Part shown: positions 26,222 to 36,229 of the stretch, one piece after another
Numbering within the stretch: position 1 is the first letter of the stretch
Layout of the letters: each line of letters starts with the position of its first letter
NCBI RefSeq assembly: GCF_002104515.1
Contig: NZ_NBOE01000009.1
Location: 62,001 to 126,000 of the forward strand
From: Colwellia polaris
Lineage (GTDB): Bacteria; Pseudomonadota; Gammaproteobacteria; Enterobacterales; Alteromonadaceae
DNA: 64,000 nucleotides
Reading direction: 5' to 3'
Program-made: the position numbers and the translations under genes
Notes under the pieces: generated by a model
What the model was told of the DNA's origin: nothing
Databases searched by the model: none
Seen by the model: only the letters and a program-made list of their open reading frames with translations

Positions 26222-28351
26222 ATGCAGCAATTTTTAGCATTAACTTCACCCGGTATCGAAATATTACTGGCGCAAGAACTTAAAGATTTAAAAGCCGAAC
26301 AAGTTGTTCAGAAGCCCGAAGGCGTTTATTTTAATTCTACTATCGAACATGCTTACCATGTTTGCTTACATTCTCGCTTATCAACTCGAATCCTTTTAAA
26401 GTTGGCTGAAGGTGATGCAACAAATAAAGATGAGCTTTATGGCGTTGCTAAATCGATAAATTGGTCTGAACAATTCTCTGTTGATAGTACCTTTGCCATT
26501 GATTTTGTCGGTACCAGTGATGAAATCAGAAACAGCCAATTTGGCGCTTTAACCGTTAAAGATGCCGTTGTCGATCATTTTCGCGATTTAAATGAAGAAC
26601 GTCCTTCTGTAGATAAGTCATCACCGCAAGTAAGTTTTCAAGCACGCTTATTAAAACAAAAAGTCGCTATTTATTTAGATTTTTCAGGACGTAGCTTGTT
26701 TAAGCGTGGCTATCGTGAGCATTCTGGCGCTGCACCGTTGAAAGAACATTTAGCGGCTGCAATTATCACGCGTTCCGGTTGGTTAGAAGATACCACTAAG
26801 CCTTTAGTAGATCCTATGTGTGGCTCAGGTACTATCGTAATTGAAGCTGTATTAATGGCCGCAGGTTATGCGCCAGGTATAGATAGAACACAATGGGGCT
26901 TTGATTCTTGGTTAGGGCACCAGCCAGAGGCATGGAAAGCGGCTAAGTCTGCCGCCATTGAACAATCACATATTGGGCTAACACAGCTTAAAACGAAAGT
27001 TTTTGGTATTGACCTTGTTAGCCGAGTATTAAAAACCGCGCAACAAAATGCTAAAAATGCTGGCGTGCAACGTTTTATCGAATTTTCGTGTAAAAATGCC
27101 AACGACATGAAAAATGCTTTTGGGCCCAAAGGAACGATTTTATTTAATCCACCTTATGGTGAGCGAATAGGTGATCTGCCTGAGCTTGTAGAAAGCTTTG
27201 CTTTATTAGGCCAAACATTTAAAGCACAATTTGTTAATTGGCGTATAGCCGTTTTAACCGCAAATGTTGAATTGCTAGCCATGATGAAAATGGTGACGTT
27301 AAAACGTTATAAGTTTAAGAACGGCCCGTTAGACTGTCAATTTGCACTTTATAATCTCGATGATAAACAAGTGTCTAGCAGCAATGTTAATGCAGAATTT
27401 GAACAAAAAAAATCAGATTTTGGTAATCGTTTGCTGAAAAACAAAAAGAATTTAAAGAATTGGCTTAAACAGGAAAATATTGAATGTTACCGTTTATACG
27501 ATGCTGATATTCCCGAGTATAATGTTGCCGTTGATGTTTATGGCGATCATCTCGTTATACATGAATACACTGCTCCGGCTATTATTGAGCCTGAAAAAGT
27601 AGCCAAACGATTACAAGAGGTGGTTTATTTTGCGCCTAAAGTACTCGGCGTTGCTACTGATAAAGTTATTATTAAAACTCGAGCAAAGCAAAAAGGTAAA
27701 GATCAATACCAGCGTGTTGAGCAAACTAAAAAATCTATGGTGGTGCACGAATATGGTGCTAAATTAAAAGTTAACCTTTGGGATTACCTAGATACCGGGC
27801 TATTTTTAGATCACCGTAAAACCCGTCAAATTGTTGCTAAAAAATCAGCAGGCAAATCATTGCTTAACTTATTTGCTTATACTGGCTCGGTTTCATTACA
27901 AGCTGCCTTACATGGTGCTAGCAGTGTAACAACGGTTGATATGTCGAATACTTATTTAAGTTGGGCGCAAGACAATTTTGTTTTGAATAACCTCAGTGGC
28001 CATAAATACGACTTTGTGCAAGCAGACTGCTTACAATGGCTGAAAAAGAACGAACAAAAATTTGATGTAGTGTTTATTGACCCGCCAACTTTTTCTAATT
28101 CAAAGCGAATGGGCGAAAGTTTTGACGTGCAACGTGATCACATTAACTTAATAACTGATGGCATAGCCTCACTAGCTGATGGCGGCGAGTTAATATTTAC
28201 CAATAATAAACGCAACTTTAAAATGGATTTTGACGCGGTAGCCGCATTAGGCTTAAACGTGCAAGAGTTGAGTGATAAAACGCGCGATAAAGATTTTCAG
28301 CGTAACAAACATATCCATAATAGTTGGTTGATCACCCGCAAGGTTAATTAA
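26222..28351 (+). CDS. rlmL: Bifunctional 23S rRNA methyltransferase RlmKL
   Basis: A 709-residue fused enzyme (E. coli 702). The N-terminal THUMP domain and RlmL half carry DPMCGSGTIVIEA (SAM) and LFNPPYGERIG (catalytic NPPY) for m2G2445. The C-terminal RlmK half carries NLFAYTGSVSLQAALHGA and FIDPPTFSNSKR for m7G2069. Start ATG at 26222 follows GGAAAACC. It heads a tight run (2-base and 4-base gaps) with the glutaredoxin-like gene and uup. Confidence 0.96.
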   Translation: MQQFLALTSPGIEILLAQELKDLKAEQVVQKPEGVYFNSTIEHAYHVCLHSRLSTRILLKLAEGDATNKDELYGVAKSINWSEQFSVDSTFAIDFVGTSDEIRNSQFGALTVKDAVVDHFRDLNEERPSVDKSSPQVSFQARLLKQKVAIYLDFSGRSLFKRGYREHSGAAPLKEHLAAAIITRSGWLEDTTKPLVDPMCGSGTIVIEAVLMAAGYAPGIDRTQWGFDSWLGHQPEAWKAAKSAAIEQSHIGLTQLKTKVFGIDLVSRVLKTAQQNAKNAGVQRFIEFSCKNANDMKNAFGPKGTILFNPPYGERIGDLPELVESFALLGQTFKAQFVNWRIAVLTANVELLAMMKMVTLKRYKFKNGPLDCQFALYNLDDKQVSSSNVNAEFEQKKSDFGNRLLKNKKNLKNWLKQENIECYRLYDADIPEYNVAVDVYGDHLVIHEYTAPAIIEPEKVAKRLQEVVYFAPKVLGVATDKVIIKTRAKQKGKDQYQRVEQTKKSMVVHEYGAKLKVNLWDYLDTGLFLDHRKTRQIVAKKSAGKSLLNLFAYTGSVSLQAALHGASSVTTVDMSNTYLSWAQDNFVLNNLSGHKYDFVQADCLQWLKKNEQKFDVVFIDPPTFSNSKRMGESFDVQRDHINLITDGIASLADGGELIFTNNKRNFKMDFDAVAALGLNVQELSDKTRDKDFQRNKHIHNSWLITRKVN

Positions 28352-28352
28352 G

Positions 28353-28583
28353 ATGTCAGTAAAATTTAAACTTTATGGCAGCGAAGGCTGTCACTTATGT
28401 GAAGACGCTTTAGCCTTATGTTTGGCTGTAATGCCTGCAGCTGATATTAGTGTGGTAGACATTCTTGATGATGAGAAGTTACTTGAGTTATACCGTATCA
28501 GTATTCCTGTACTCGAGCGATTATCAGATCAAGAAAAATTATTTTGGCCATTTGAACAGAAACAAATTTTGGAGTTATTGTAG
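28353..28583 (+). CDS. Glutaredoxin-like protein (DUF836 type)
   Basis: A 76-residue thioredoxin-fold protein. The redox motif is CHLC (residues 12-15) in GSEGCHLCEDA; the cis-Pro segment is RISIPVLERL. This small family sits between rlmKL and uup in many gammaproteobacteria. It probably reduces or exchanges a disulfide; the partner is unknown. It starts one base after the rlmKL stop. Confidence 0.85.
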   Translation: MSVKFKLYGSEGCHLCEDALALCLAVMPAADISVVDILDDEKLLELYRISIPVLERLSDQEKLFWPFEQKQILELL

Positions 28584-28586
28584 TTT

Positions 28587-30497
28587 ATGGAATTAATTCG
28601 TATTTCCCAAGGTGAATTAGCCTTTGGTGAAGACAAAGTCCTAGATAAAGCGGACTTAAGTATACAAACAGGCGAAAGAATTTGTTTGGTTGGTAGAAAT
28701 GGCGCTGGAAAATCAACATTAATGAAAGTATTAATGGGTTTTCAAATTTTAGACGATGGTCAGGTCCTTAAATCGAGCACGATGCAAGTGGCAATGTTGG
28801 AGCAAGATCCACCAGAGTCTTCAGATATTAGTGTGTTTGATTATATTGCACAGGGTGTGAAAGAAAACGCAGACTTAATTAAACGCTACCATGCCATTAT
28901 TCATGAGGTTACTGAAGATCCATCTGAAATAAACCTTACCAAAATGTCAAAAATTCAAGAGCAACTTGAAGTGGCAAACGCATGGCAAGACGAACAGCGC
29001 ATCGAACAAGTGATGACAACACTGGCATTAAAGCCAGATGATAAAATTTGCGATCTTTCTGGTGGTTGGTTACGTAAGTTAGCCTTGGCAAAAGCACTAG
29101 TAACGGCCCCTGATATTTTGTTACTAGACGAGCCTACCAACCATTTAGATATTAAAAGTGTTTTATGGTTAGAAACTTTCTTAAAAGATTTTGCAGGCAC
29201 CATACTGTTTATTAGTCATGACAGGGCGTTCATTCGTGGTGTATCTACCCGTATTATCGATCTTGACCGAGGTATTTTGAAAAGTTACCCGGGCAATTAC
29301 GATCTATACATTGAGCAAAAAGCCCATGACTTGCAAGTTGAAGCACAACAAAACTCATTGTTTGATAAAAAACTAGCGGAAGAAGAAGCTTGGATAAGAC
29401 AAGGCGTTAAAGCACGACGCACCCGAAATGAAGGCAGAGTTAGAGCGCTTGAAAAACTTAGAAACGAACGTCAAGCTCGCCGAGATGTGCGTAATCAAAG
29501 CACCATGAACATTACTCAAGGTGATCGCTCTGGCAAACTCGTTTTTGAAGCCGAAGATATTAGTATTGCTTTTGATGACAAAGTTATCATTAAAAACTTA
29601 GATTTATTGATTACCCGCAACGATCGCATTGCTTTTATTGGTGCTAATGGTACTGGTAAGTCGACTTTGATTAAAATGATCATGGGTAACCTTGAAGCAA
29701 CCAGCGGAAAAATGCGCTCAGGTGTTAATTTAGAAGTTGCTTATTTTGATCAACATCGCGATGCATTAGATTTAAAGAAAACAGTGCAAGAAATTGTAGG
29801 TGAAGGTAAACAAGAAGTCATGGTGAATGGAAAACCACGCCATGTATTGGGCTATCTACAAGATTTTCTATTCAGTCCCAAGCGTGCCCGCACACCTGTA
29901 CGCGCATTATCGGGTGGTGAGAAAAACCGTTTATTACTCGCTCGGTTATTTTTACGTCCAAGTAACTTACTGATTCTCGATGAGCCAACCAACGATTTGG
30001 ACATAGAAACATTAGAGTTATTAGAAGAAGTCGTTGCAAATTACGCAGGAACCGTTATTTTAGTCAGCCATGACCGTGACTTTGTGAACAATTGTGTTAG
30101 TAGTTGTTTATATTTTGATGGCACAGGCCATATTTCACAAATAGTGGGTGGTTATGATGATGTTGATAGTTATCTCGAACATAAAGATCAACAGCGCCAA
30201 GCAATGGCAAAGCCAGTTATTAAAGCAAAGGCTAATGAAAAGCCGGTGAAGACTGAGCAAAAACCAGCAGTTCCAGCGAAGAAGAAACAATCTTTTAAAG
30301 AAAAAAGAGAGTTAGAAGAATTGCCTGGGCAAATTGATACGCTTGAAAATTTGATTACAGAATTACAAGCAAAGGTGAATCAAGCAGATTTCTTTAGTCA
30401 AAGCCAAGAGCAAAGTAATAAAATATTGAACGAGTTGGCTATTAGTGAGTCCAAACTCGAAGTTGCCTTCGCTAGATGGCAAGAATTAGATGATTAA
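28587..30497 (+). CDS. uup: ABC-F ATPase Uup
   Basis: A 636-residue protein with two ABC cassettes and no membrane domain (E. coli 635). Cassette 1: GRNGAGKST, LSGGWLRKLALAKAL, LLLDEPTNHLD. Cassette 2: GANGTGKST, LSGGEKNRLLLARL, LILDEPTNDLD. A basic linker lies between, and a C-terminal coiled coil (last 80 residues) is the Uup DNA/RNA-binding domain. It acts in ribosome rescue and genome stability; loss raises transposon excision in E. coli. It begins three bases after the glutaredoxin-like gene. Confidence 0.96.
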   Translation: MELIRISQGELAFGEDKVLDKADLSIQTGERICLVGRNGAGKSTLMKVLMGFQILDDGQVLKSSTMQVAMLEQDPPESSDISVFDYIAQGVKENADLIKRYHAIIHEVTEDPSEINLTKMSKIQEQLEVANAWQDEQRIEQVMTTLALKPDDKICDLSGGWLRKLALAKALVTAPDILLLDEPTNHLDIKSVLWLETFLKDFAGTILFISHDRAFIRGVSTRIIDLDRGILKSYPGNYDLYIEQKAHDLQVEAQQNSLFDKKLAEEEAWIRQGVKARRTRNEGRVRALEKLRNERQARRDVRNQSTMNITQGDRSGKLVFEAEDISIAFDDKVIIKNLDLLITRNDRIAFIGANGTGKSTLIKMIMGNLEATSGKMRSGVNLEVAYFDQHRDALDLKKTVQEIVGEGKQEVMVNGKPRHVLGYLQDFLFSPKRARTPVRALSGGEKNRLLLARLFLRPSNLLILDEPTNDLDIETLELLEEVVANYAGTVILVSHDRDFVNNCVSSCLYFDGTGHISQIVGGYDDVDSYLEHKDQQRQAMAKPVIKAKANEKPVKTEQKPAVPAKKKQSFKEKRELEELPGQIDTLENLITELQAKVNQADFFSQSQEQSNKILNELAISESKLEVAFARWQELDD

Positions 30498-30522
30498 TAA
30501 CGAAAGTGAGTTTAGTAGTTAC

Positions 30523-32295
30523 ATGAACAAATTTGTAAAATCAATTTTAGCATTAGGTATTACTAGTGCATTAGGACTATCCGCCGTTAATGCAGCAACA
30601 TACCAAGTCATCGATAAAGGTGATGTTTCTTCATTAAAATACACTTATTCACAACAAGAGAATAATAATGGTGAAGCTGCGATATCAGGCACCGATATTT
30701 ATAATTTCCCCGTTCAGTTTCAGTACTTAGACGAAGATGACTATGACTTCATTGTACTCTTAGCTGACAATAGTCACGAAAGTGTTCATGACTTAGAAGA
30801 TATTGAAGATGAAACCGCACTTCGAGCAGGTAACCCAACGGCTAATGATCTGTCTTGGGTGATAAGGTTTTTGCAATCAAGAGCAGACGACTCTCTTTAT
30901 CAACAAGTCGGCGATATTTATGCCATGACTAATTTTAATGGTGATACAGAGTTATTCAATGTTTTTGATGAAAAGTTTGAAGGCACCGATATTTATACCC
31001 GCTCAACAAAAGAATATATCAGTGGTATAACCAATGAGGGTTGGGTATATGGCAATGCATCTGCACCTTATTTACCGCTAGATTTTACTAAAAGTGATGA
31101 TGAGGAAGTAACACATTGGTTGCGTGAATTTACCACTCGTGGCTTTTTCTCTTCAGATGGCGGAGCGAGTATTATTGAAATTATTCCGCCGAGTGAAACC
31201 GACTTACCTGAAGAACAGCGCTTTGGCGGAGAGTCTGCTATTTTAGATATCAGTGAAAATCATTTTGCTGTTGGTTACGCTAGTACGAGTATTGATCAAA
31301 ATGCCCTAGATTTTTTTGCTGATGAAACCGGTGGTTGTGCTGATCCTGATGTACTTGATGACTTACCTTTTAAAGCTTGTGTTCAACAAGTTATTCAACA
31401 AGTTTATAATACAGAAGCGATCAAATGGACGATTGACGAGCAAGGTATTATAAGCTCTGAGGTATTAGGGCAATTAGTTACTCCGCATGTTGATGATGAT
31501 CGTGAATATGTTAATTATGCTCAAGCGATAAATAACCAAGGTGTAGCGGTTGGTTATGCACATGGTTGGGTTGATGAAGATGAGACAAGCCCAAGCGCTA
31601 ATGAAGCTAGAAGCTTATATGCGGTTGTTTATAAAAATGGCATAGTTACTGATTTTACTGAAGATCACGGTAAATATTTTGATTCGCGTGCCTACGATAT
31701 TAACGATGCAGGCATAGCAGTAGGGCATGTATCTACTTTTGTAAATGGTAACTTACGTACTAAATTTTATCATGTAGATACTAACCCTGAATCAATGGAA
31801 ATGATTCTACCTACAGACTTTTTTACAGGTAGTTCGAGTACCGCTCGCTCTATTAACGCAAGTGGTAAAATTGTTGGTGAAGGTGAAATTGAAACTCATA
31901 ATGATAGTAACGGTACATCAAGAAGAACACATGGCTTTATCTACGATACTATCAGCAAAACCTTTACCGACTTAAATGATTTTTTAACCTGTGAAACTGA
32001 TTACACTATTATTGAAGCACGTGCTATTAATGATGATGATGAAATTTCAGCCACGGCATTAATTAGAGTACCTCGTCGAGATTCAAAAGGTGTTTTAATG
32101 CTTGATGACAAAGGTGAACAATTATTTGAAGATGTTGTTCGTGCTGTAACTCTAGAGCCAATAGCAGGTGAAGTTGAAGACTGTAGTGCGGTTGAAGAGA
32201 AAGTTGAGCGACAAGGTGCAGGCTTAGGTTTAAGCAGTATTTTCTTACTCGCACTTGTTGGTTTACGCCGTAGATTTTCTAAAATAATAAAGTAA
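30523..32295 (+). CDS. DUF3466-family exported protein with GlyGly-CTERM anchor
   Basis: A 590-residue secreted protein. A signal peptide (MNKFVKSILALG to VNAA) is followed by a long acidic mature part. It carries repeated motifs of the HAF or autotransporter-like kind: VGYASTS, VGYAHGWV, DINDAGIAVGHVSTF, SINASGKIVGEG, each about 60-100 residues apart. The C-terminus GAGLGLSSIFLLALVGLRRR is a GlyGly-CTERM-type sorting signal. DUF3466 proteins follow uup in Vibrio and relatives. The start is drawn at 30523 to give a normal signal peptide; an ATG at 30490 would add 11 residues and overlap uup by eight bases. Confidence 0.85.
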   Translation: MNKFVKSILALGITSALGLSAVNAATYQVIDKGDVSSLKYTYSQQENNNGEAAISGTDIYNFPVQFQYLDEDDYDFIVLLADNSHESVHDLEDIEDETALRAGNPTANDLSWVIRFLQSRADDSLYQQVGDIYAMTNFNGDTELFNVFDEKFEGTDIYTRSTKEYISGITNEGWVYGNASAPYLPLDFTKSDDEEVTHWLREFTTRGFFSSDGGASIIEIIPPSETDLPEEQRFGGESAILDISENHFAVGYASTSIDQNALDFFADETGGCADPDVLDDLPFKACVQQVIQQVYNTEAIKWTIDEQGIISSEVLGQLVTPHVDDDREYVNYAQAINNQGVAVGYAHGWVDEDETSPSANEARSLYAVVYKNGIVTDFTEDHGKYFDSRAYDINDAGIAVGHVSTFVNGNLRTKFYHVDTNPESMEMILPTDFFTGSSSTARSINASGKIVGEGEIETHNDSNGTSRRTHGFIYDTISKTFTDLNDFLTCETDYTIIEARAINDDDEISATALIRVPRRDSKGVLMLDDKGEQLFEDVVRAVTLEPIAGEVEDCSAVEEKVERQGAGLGLSSIFLLALVGLRRRFSKIIK

Positions 32296-32342
32296 AACTG
32301 TTTAACGCATTTAGCTTTAATTTATTTTTAATTTAGTTTGAA

Positions 32343-32370
32343 AAAAAGCCAGCATTTAGCTGGCTTTTTA
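32343..32370. terminator. Bidirectional terminator between DUF3466 gene and ilvH
   Basis: An 11-bp stem AAAAAGCCAGC (32343-32353) and GCTGGCTTTTT (32359-32369) with a five-base loop. It has A/T runs on both sides, so it can stop both convergent transcripts. Confidence 0.9.
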
Positions 32371-32443
32371 CTGTTTGCTGTAGACAAAAAATAGAGTGCC
32401 TAATTAACCAACTTGGTATTATTTATTGGTTGTGCTCAAGGTT

Positions 32444-32947
32444 TTATTGTTTGATCCTTAGCGCTTTTTCGCCGCGAGCAATACCCACACATCCCGATCT
32501 AACTGACTCAATTATTTCGGTTTCGTTAGCTAGAGTAGTAATAAAAGCATTGATTTTATCGGCGTTGCCGGTTAATTGAATGGTATAAACTTGTTTACCT
32601 ATATCTATAACCGAGCCTCTAAAAATATCAGTAATTCGCATTACTTCGCTGCGCGACTTTTCATTCATCGCTAACACTTTAATTAAGAGTAATTCGCGCT
32701 CCACATGACTGCGTTCGGTCAAGTCAGTAATTTTAATCACGTCGATGAGTTTATTGACTTGCTTAACAATTTGTTCGAGTATTTTATCATTACCTTTAGT
32801 AACAATGGTTATACGAGATAAGGTGTCGTCTTCAGTTGGTGCAACTGTTAGGCTTTCAATATTAAAGGCTCTTTGTGAAAATAATCCAACAATGCGAGAA
32901 AGTGAGCCTGCCTCGTTTTCTAGTAAAATGGCTAATATTCTGCGCAT
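32444..32947 (-). CDS. ilvH: Acetolactate synthase small (regulatory) subunit IlvH
   Basis: A 167-residue subunit (E. coli IlvH 163). The ACT domain starts at RRILAILLENEAGSLSRIVGLFSQRAFNIESL, where valine binds for feedback inhibition. The C-terminal part (NEKSRSEVMRITDIFRGS) is the ferredoxin-like half that activates the large subunit. Its start overlaps the ilvI stop by one base, which ensures coupled translation. Confidence 0.96.
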   Translation of the reverse strand: MRRILAILLENEAGSLSRIVGLFSQRAFNIESLTVAPTEDDTLSRITIVTKGNDKILEQIVKQVNKLIDVIKITDLTERSHVERELLLIKVLAMNEKSRSEVMRITDIFRGSVIDIGKQVYTIQLTGNADKINAFITTLANETEIIESVRSGCVGIARGEKALRIKQ

Positions 32948-34671
32948 TATGCTTTAACTCCTTTTTTAATCCACATTTCATCAATAGCACCGGTGCGAAT
33001 TTGCATCGGATATACATGCTCACTTTCATCTACGAGTACATCAACAAAAACTAAACGGTTTTTTATCGCGAAAGCTTGTTTAATTTTCTCATCTAACTCT
33101 TCAAGGTTATTTATTTGCATGCCAACATGACCGTAAGATTCAGCAAGTTTGACAAAATCAGGCAAAGATTCCATGTATGAAGAAGAGTGTCGTCCGCCGT
33201 ATACCATGTCTTGCCATTGGCGTACCATGCCTAAAGAGCGATTGTTTAGTGAGATAATAACAACGGGTAAGTTATATTGCAGACAAGTTGATAGCTCTTG
33301 TATGTTCATTTGAATTGAACCGTCGCCCGTAATACAAATTACATGGCTGCCTGGAAAAGCTAGCTTAACGCCCATAGCAGCGGGCAAACCAAAGCCCATA
33401 GTGCCTAGGCCACCAGAATTAATCCATTGGCGAGGCTTAGCAAAAGGGTAGTACTGGGCAGCAAACATTTGGTGTTGTCCCACGTCAGAGCAGACATAAG
33501 CTTCTCCGTTTGTCGCTTTATACATTGATTCAATAACACGCTGAGGTTTAATTTTATCGCCTGTTTGATCATAACTTACGCTGTTAACCGCGCGCCATTG
33601 CTCGATTTGCTGCCACCATAATTGGTTTTCTGCTTTGTTAACAGTAAATTGTTTATCTTCAAGTTCAACAAGTAATTGTTTAATAACAATATCGACTAAA
33701 CCAACTACCGGAATATGGGCATTAATGGTTTTAGAGATCGAGGTGGGATCAATATCAACATGAACTATAGTCGCGTCAGGACAAAACTTTTTAACATTGT
33801 TTGTAACTCTGTCGTCAAACCTTGCGCCTAAAGCTAATATTACATCAGCATTTGCCATGGCTTTATTTGCCTCTAAGCTGCCATGCATACCTAGCATGCC
33901 GATAAAATTATCATGTGTACCTGATACTCCGCCTAATCCCATTAAGGTATTAGTAACAGGGGCATTTAGTTTCTCTACAAGTTCAGTTAACAATTCGGCT
34001 GCGTTAGCGATAATTACGCCACCGCCAGAATAAACAACAAGTTTTTTTGCTTTTGTTATTGCTTGTACCGCTTTTTTGATTTGCCGATGATGCCCAGTAA
34101 CGGTTGGATTATAAGAGCGCATTTTAACGTCAGCGTTAAATACATATTCAGCGGTATACTGAGGCATTAAAATATCTTTTGGTAGCTCGATAACTACAGG
34201 GCCAGGTCGTCCAGTACTAGCGATATAAAAAGCTTTCGCGATCGTATTAGGAATATCAACAACATTACGACAATTAAAACTATGTTTTACGATTGGGCGC
34301 GAACAACCAACAATATCTGTTTCCTGAAAGGCGTCGTCTCCAATTAAACCTGTAGGTACTTGCCCAGATAGCACTACCATAGGAATTGAGTCCATATATG
34401 CAGTTGCTATACCGGTTATACAGTTAGTAGCGCCAGGCCCCGATGTAGCCAGTACAACGCCTACTTCACCCGTTGACCGAGCAAAACCATCTGCCATATG
34501 TGTTGCAGCTTGTTCATGACGCACTAGAATATGTTCAACGTCATTTTGTCTAAACAGCGCATCATAAATGTCTAATACCGTACCGCCGGGGTATCCGAAT
34601 AGATATTTAACCTTAAGTGCTGACAGGGCTTTTACTACCAGTTCAGCCCCTGAAAATAGCTCTTTTGTCAT
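32947..34671 (-). CDS. ilvI: Acetolactate synthase large (catalytic) subunit IlvI
   Basis: A 574-residue thiamine-diphosphate enzyme, the same length as E. coli IlvI. Signatures: [14 protein letters not shown] (catalytic Glu follows in [17 protein letters not shown]), ATSGPGATN, and the ThDP/Mg loop [10 protein letters not shown]. It condenses pyruvate with pyruvate or 2-oxobutyrate, the first common step of Val, Leu and Ile synthesis. AAAGGGATT precedes the ATG. A leader peptide and attenuator lie upstream (34717-34858). Confidence 0.96.
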   Translation of the reverse strand: MTKELFSGAELVVKALSALKVKYLFGYPGGTVLDIYDALFRQNDVEHILVRHEQAATHMADGFARSTGEVGVVLATSGPGATNCITGIATAYMDSIPMVVLSGQVPTGLIGDDAFQETDIVGCSRPIVKHSFNCRNVVDIPNTIAKAFYIASTGRPGPVVIELPKDILMPQYTAEYVFNADVKMRSYNPTVTGHHRQIKKAVQAITKAKKLVVYSGGGVIIANAAELLTELVEKLNAPVTNTLMGLGGVSGTHDNFIGMLGMHGSLEANKAMANADVILALGARFDDRVTNNVKKFCPDATIVHVDIDPTSISKTINAHIPVVGLVDIVIKQLLVELEDKQFTVNKAENQLWWQQIEQWRAVNSVSYDQTGDKIKPQRVIESMYKATNGEAYVCSDVGQHQMFAAQYYPFAKPRQWINSGGLGTMGFGLPAAMGVKLAFPGSHVICITGDGSIQMNIQELSTCLQYNLPVVIISLNNRSLGMVRQWQDMVYGGRHSSSYMESLPDFVKLAESYGHVGMQINNLEELDEKIKQAFAIKNRLVFVDVLVDESEHVYPMQIRTGAIDEMWIKKGVKA

Positions 34672-34716
34672 ATGTAATCCCTTTAATAATTAAGTTTAAT
34701 GAGTATAAATAGCAAT

Positions 34717-34750
34717 AAAAAAACCCCCGTTCTTTTCAGAGCGAGGGTTT
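34717..34750 (-). terminator. Attenuator terminator of ilvIH
   Basis: On the minus strand: stem AACCCTCG and CGGGGGTT (one G-T pair) with a 12-base loop, then a run of seven T. It stands 46 bases before the ilvI start and downstream of a Leu/Val-rich leader peptide, so it is the regulated stop of an attenuator. Confidence 0.88.
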
Positions 34751-34789
34751 ATTGTTGTAATCTGTTTACTTTATTTTTCACACACAATA

Positions 34790-34858
34790 TCAACCACGCT
34801 TGGATCTTAAGACCAAGACGAGCACGAGAAGAGAAGTCAGTGTGTTAACGAAATTCAT
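34790..34858 (-). CDS. ilv leader peptide rich in Leu and Val codons
   Basis: A 22-codon reading frame, MNFVNTLTSLLVLVLVLRSK and two more residues, with a run of eight consecutive Leu/Val codons (LLVLVLVL). It ends 40 bases before the terminator hairpin. This is the layout of a ribosome-mediated attenuator: lack of charged Leu or Val tRNA stalls the ribosome and lets transcription into ilvIH. An alternative hairpin with stems CTTGG and CCAAG overlaps the end of the peptide region. The rest of the gap 34672-35135 is AT-rich promoter DNA for this operon and for the divergent lipoprotein gene. Confidence 0.88.
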   Translation of the reverse strand: MNFVNTLTSLLVLVLVLRSKRG

Positions 34859-35135
34859 AAATATAAAATATTGTTTAAAAGTAAGGCTTATAGTTTTAAA
34901 GTTTTTAACGAAAAGTGTCAATGGTAAATTACTAAATATACATATAAATTTTTAACCTTTGTTATAGCTAAATTAAAATATATAAAAAATATTGTCATAA
35001 ATTACTTATGTCAGCGGTCATATAACTAGCAAAAAGTTTTATAAATAAATGGTATTAAATTTTTAAGCGGCTTAACTTAGTATTTATGATAACCTGTACG
35101 GTAAGTTAAGTACCGGAAGTTGATAGGAAGGATTT

Positions 35136-35693
35136 ATGTTAAAAAATAAACTAATCATAGTGTTAACACTTTTAGTCATTGCTGGTTGTGCATCAACACA
35201 AAACGCTAGAGTTAATTTTGACCGTAATAGTGAGATATCAACATCGCATTATAAAACATTTGCATGGTTAGATGAAAACAAGGTTTTAGCTGAGTCTATT
35301 GATGCAAACCCCGTGATGAAAGTTAGAATTGATAATGCAATTGAACAAGCCTTTATTGCGAAAGGTTATACATTAGTCAATGATGCAGAGACAGCCGACT
35401 TTACTATTTCATACACTATGGGCAGTAGAGATAAAGTAAAAGTTGATGCTTTACCTATGATGTATCGCACCAGTTTCTTATGGGGTCACCGTTATTATGG
35501 TGGTATAGGCATTGGTTCTGATACGCATGTGCGTAACTATACTGAAGGCAAGCTAGCCATAGATGTTTACGATGTTAAAAGTCATCAGCCGGTATGGCAT
35601 GGTTGGGCTGTAAAACGCATTAAAGCCTCAGAGCAAGATAACCCGAGCAAAGCTATAAAAATGGTTGTTGAACAAGTTGTAGCTCAGTTCTAA
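35136..35693 (+). CDS. DUF4136-family lipoprotein
   Basis: A 185-residue lipoprotein with lipobox VIAGC (Cys18). Family motifs: FDRNSEISTSHYKTFAW, NAIEQAFIAKGYTLVND, and EGKLAIDVYDVKSHQPVWHG. DUF4136 proteins are probable outer-membrane lipoproteins of unknown function. The start has AGGAAGGA upstream. It is divergent from the ilv leader and ends at a strong terminator (35721-35749). Confidence 0.9.
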   Translation: MLKNKLIIVLTLLVIAGCASTQNARVNFDRNSEISTSHYKTFAWLDENKVLAESIDANPVMKVRIDNAIEQAFIAKGYTLVNDAETADFTISYTMGSRDKVKVDALPMMYRTSFLWGHRYYGGIGIGSDTHVRNYTEGKLAIDVYDVKSHQPVWHGWAVKRIKASEQDNPSKAIKMVVEQVVAQF

Positions 35694-35720
35694 CGCAATG
35701 TTAACCATAATATAATTTAG

Positions 35721-35749
35721 AAAGCGCAGCTTAGCTGCGCTTTTTTTTA
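35721..35749 (+). terminator. Terminator of the DUF4136 lipoprotein gene
   Basis: Stem AAAGCGCAGC (35721-35730) and GCTGCGCTTT with a three-base loop, then eight T. It overlaps the stop region of the convergent gene that ends at 35747. Confidence 0.92.
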
Positions 35750-36229
35750 TTTTGGAGTATAAGCAAATTCAATACGATTACCACTAGGTTCACGGATAAT
35801 CATATGTATTGTTGGACCATCGCCATTGAGTTCAGGTGGGAACTCAATAACGATATTGGGTAATAATAGAAAACGTTGATGTAATTCATTGAGGGTATTT
35901 TCGCTATTAACTGTGAGAGCCAAATGATGTAAGCCAACATTATTTGCTCTATCAAAGGAGACAACCTTATCTTTATTTTTAGTTTGCCATAAAGTGACAA
36001 AAATTTTGCCATCGGTAACAAAAACTGATGGGTAATCAGGATACCCACCTGCTACCTTCCACCCTAAGGTGTCAATAAAGAAATCTTTTGATGCAGTTAA
36101 GTCTTTAACCGTTAAGCCCAAATGATTCAATCCTGAAGTCATTACCTTGTCATCATAGTTGTTTGCGTTAATTGTAAATGACAATAATGAAAAAAATAAT
36201 ATATTGATTAAAGGTATGCGAAGGAACAT
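35747..36229 (-). CDS. Exported VOC-superfamily (glyoxalase-like) protein
   Basis: A 160-residue protein. The N-terminus is a hydrophobic signal-like segment (residues 5-22), then a full VOC domain: SGLNHLGLTVKDLTASKDFF, FVTLWQTK, VGLHHLALTVNS and IREPSGNRIEFAY. The metal-binding His and Glu positions of glyoxalase-type enzymes are kept (His in NHLGLTV, Glu in IEFAY). Most such proteins are cytosolic, so the signal peptide is unusual. A start at residue 30 (MTSGLNHL) would give a leaderless form, so export is not certain. Substrate unknown. Confidence 0.75.
   Translation of the reverse strand: MFLRIPLINILFFSLLSFTINANNYDDKVMTSGLNHLGLTVKDLTASKDFFIDTLGWKVAGGYPDYPSVFVTDGKIFVTLWQTKNKDKVVSFDRANNVGLHHLALTVNSENTLNELHQRFLLLPNIVIEFPPELNGDGPTIHMIIREPSGNRIEFAYTPK

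Noticed and set aside
32063-32254. Antisense ORF inside the DUF3466 gene, and many similar frames opposite trp, hrpA, glnS and others
   Set aside because: They lie fully within confidently identified genes in other frames, lack ribosome sites and show no family similarity.
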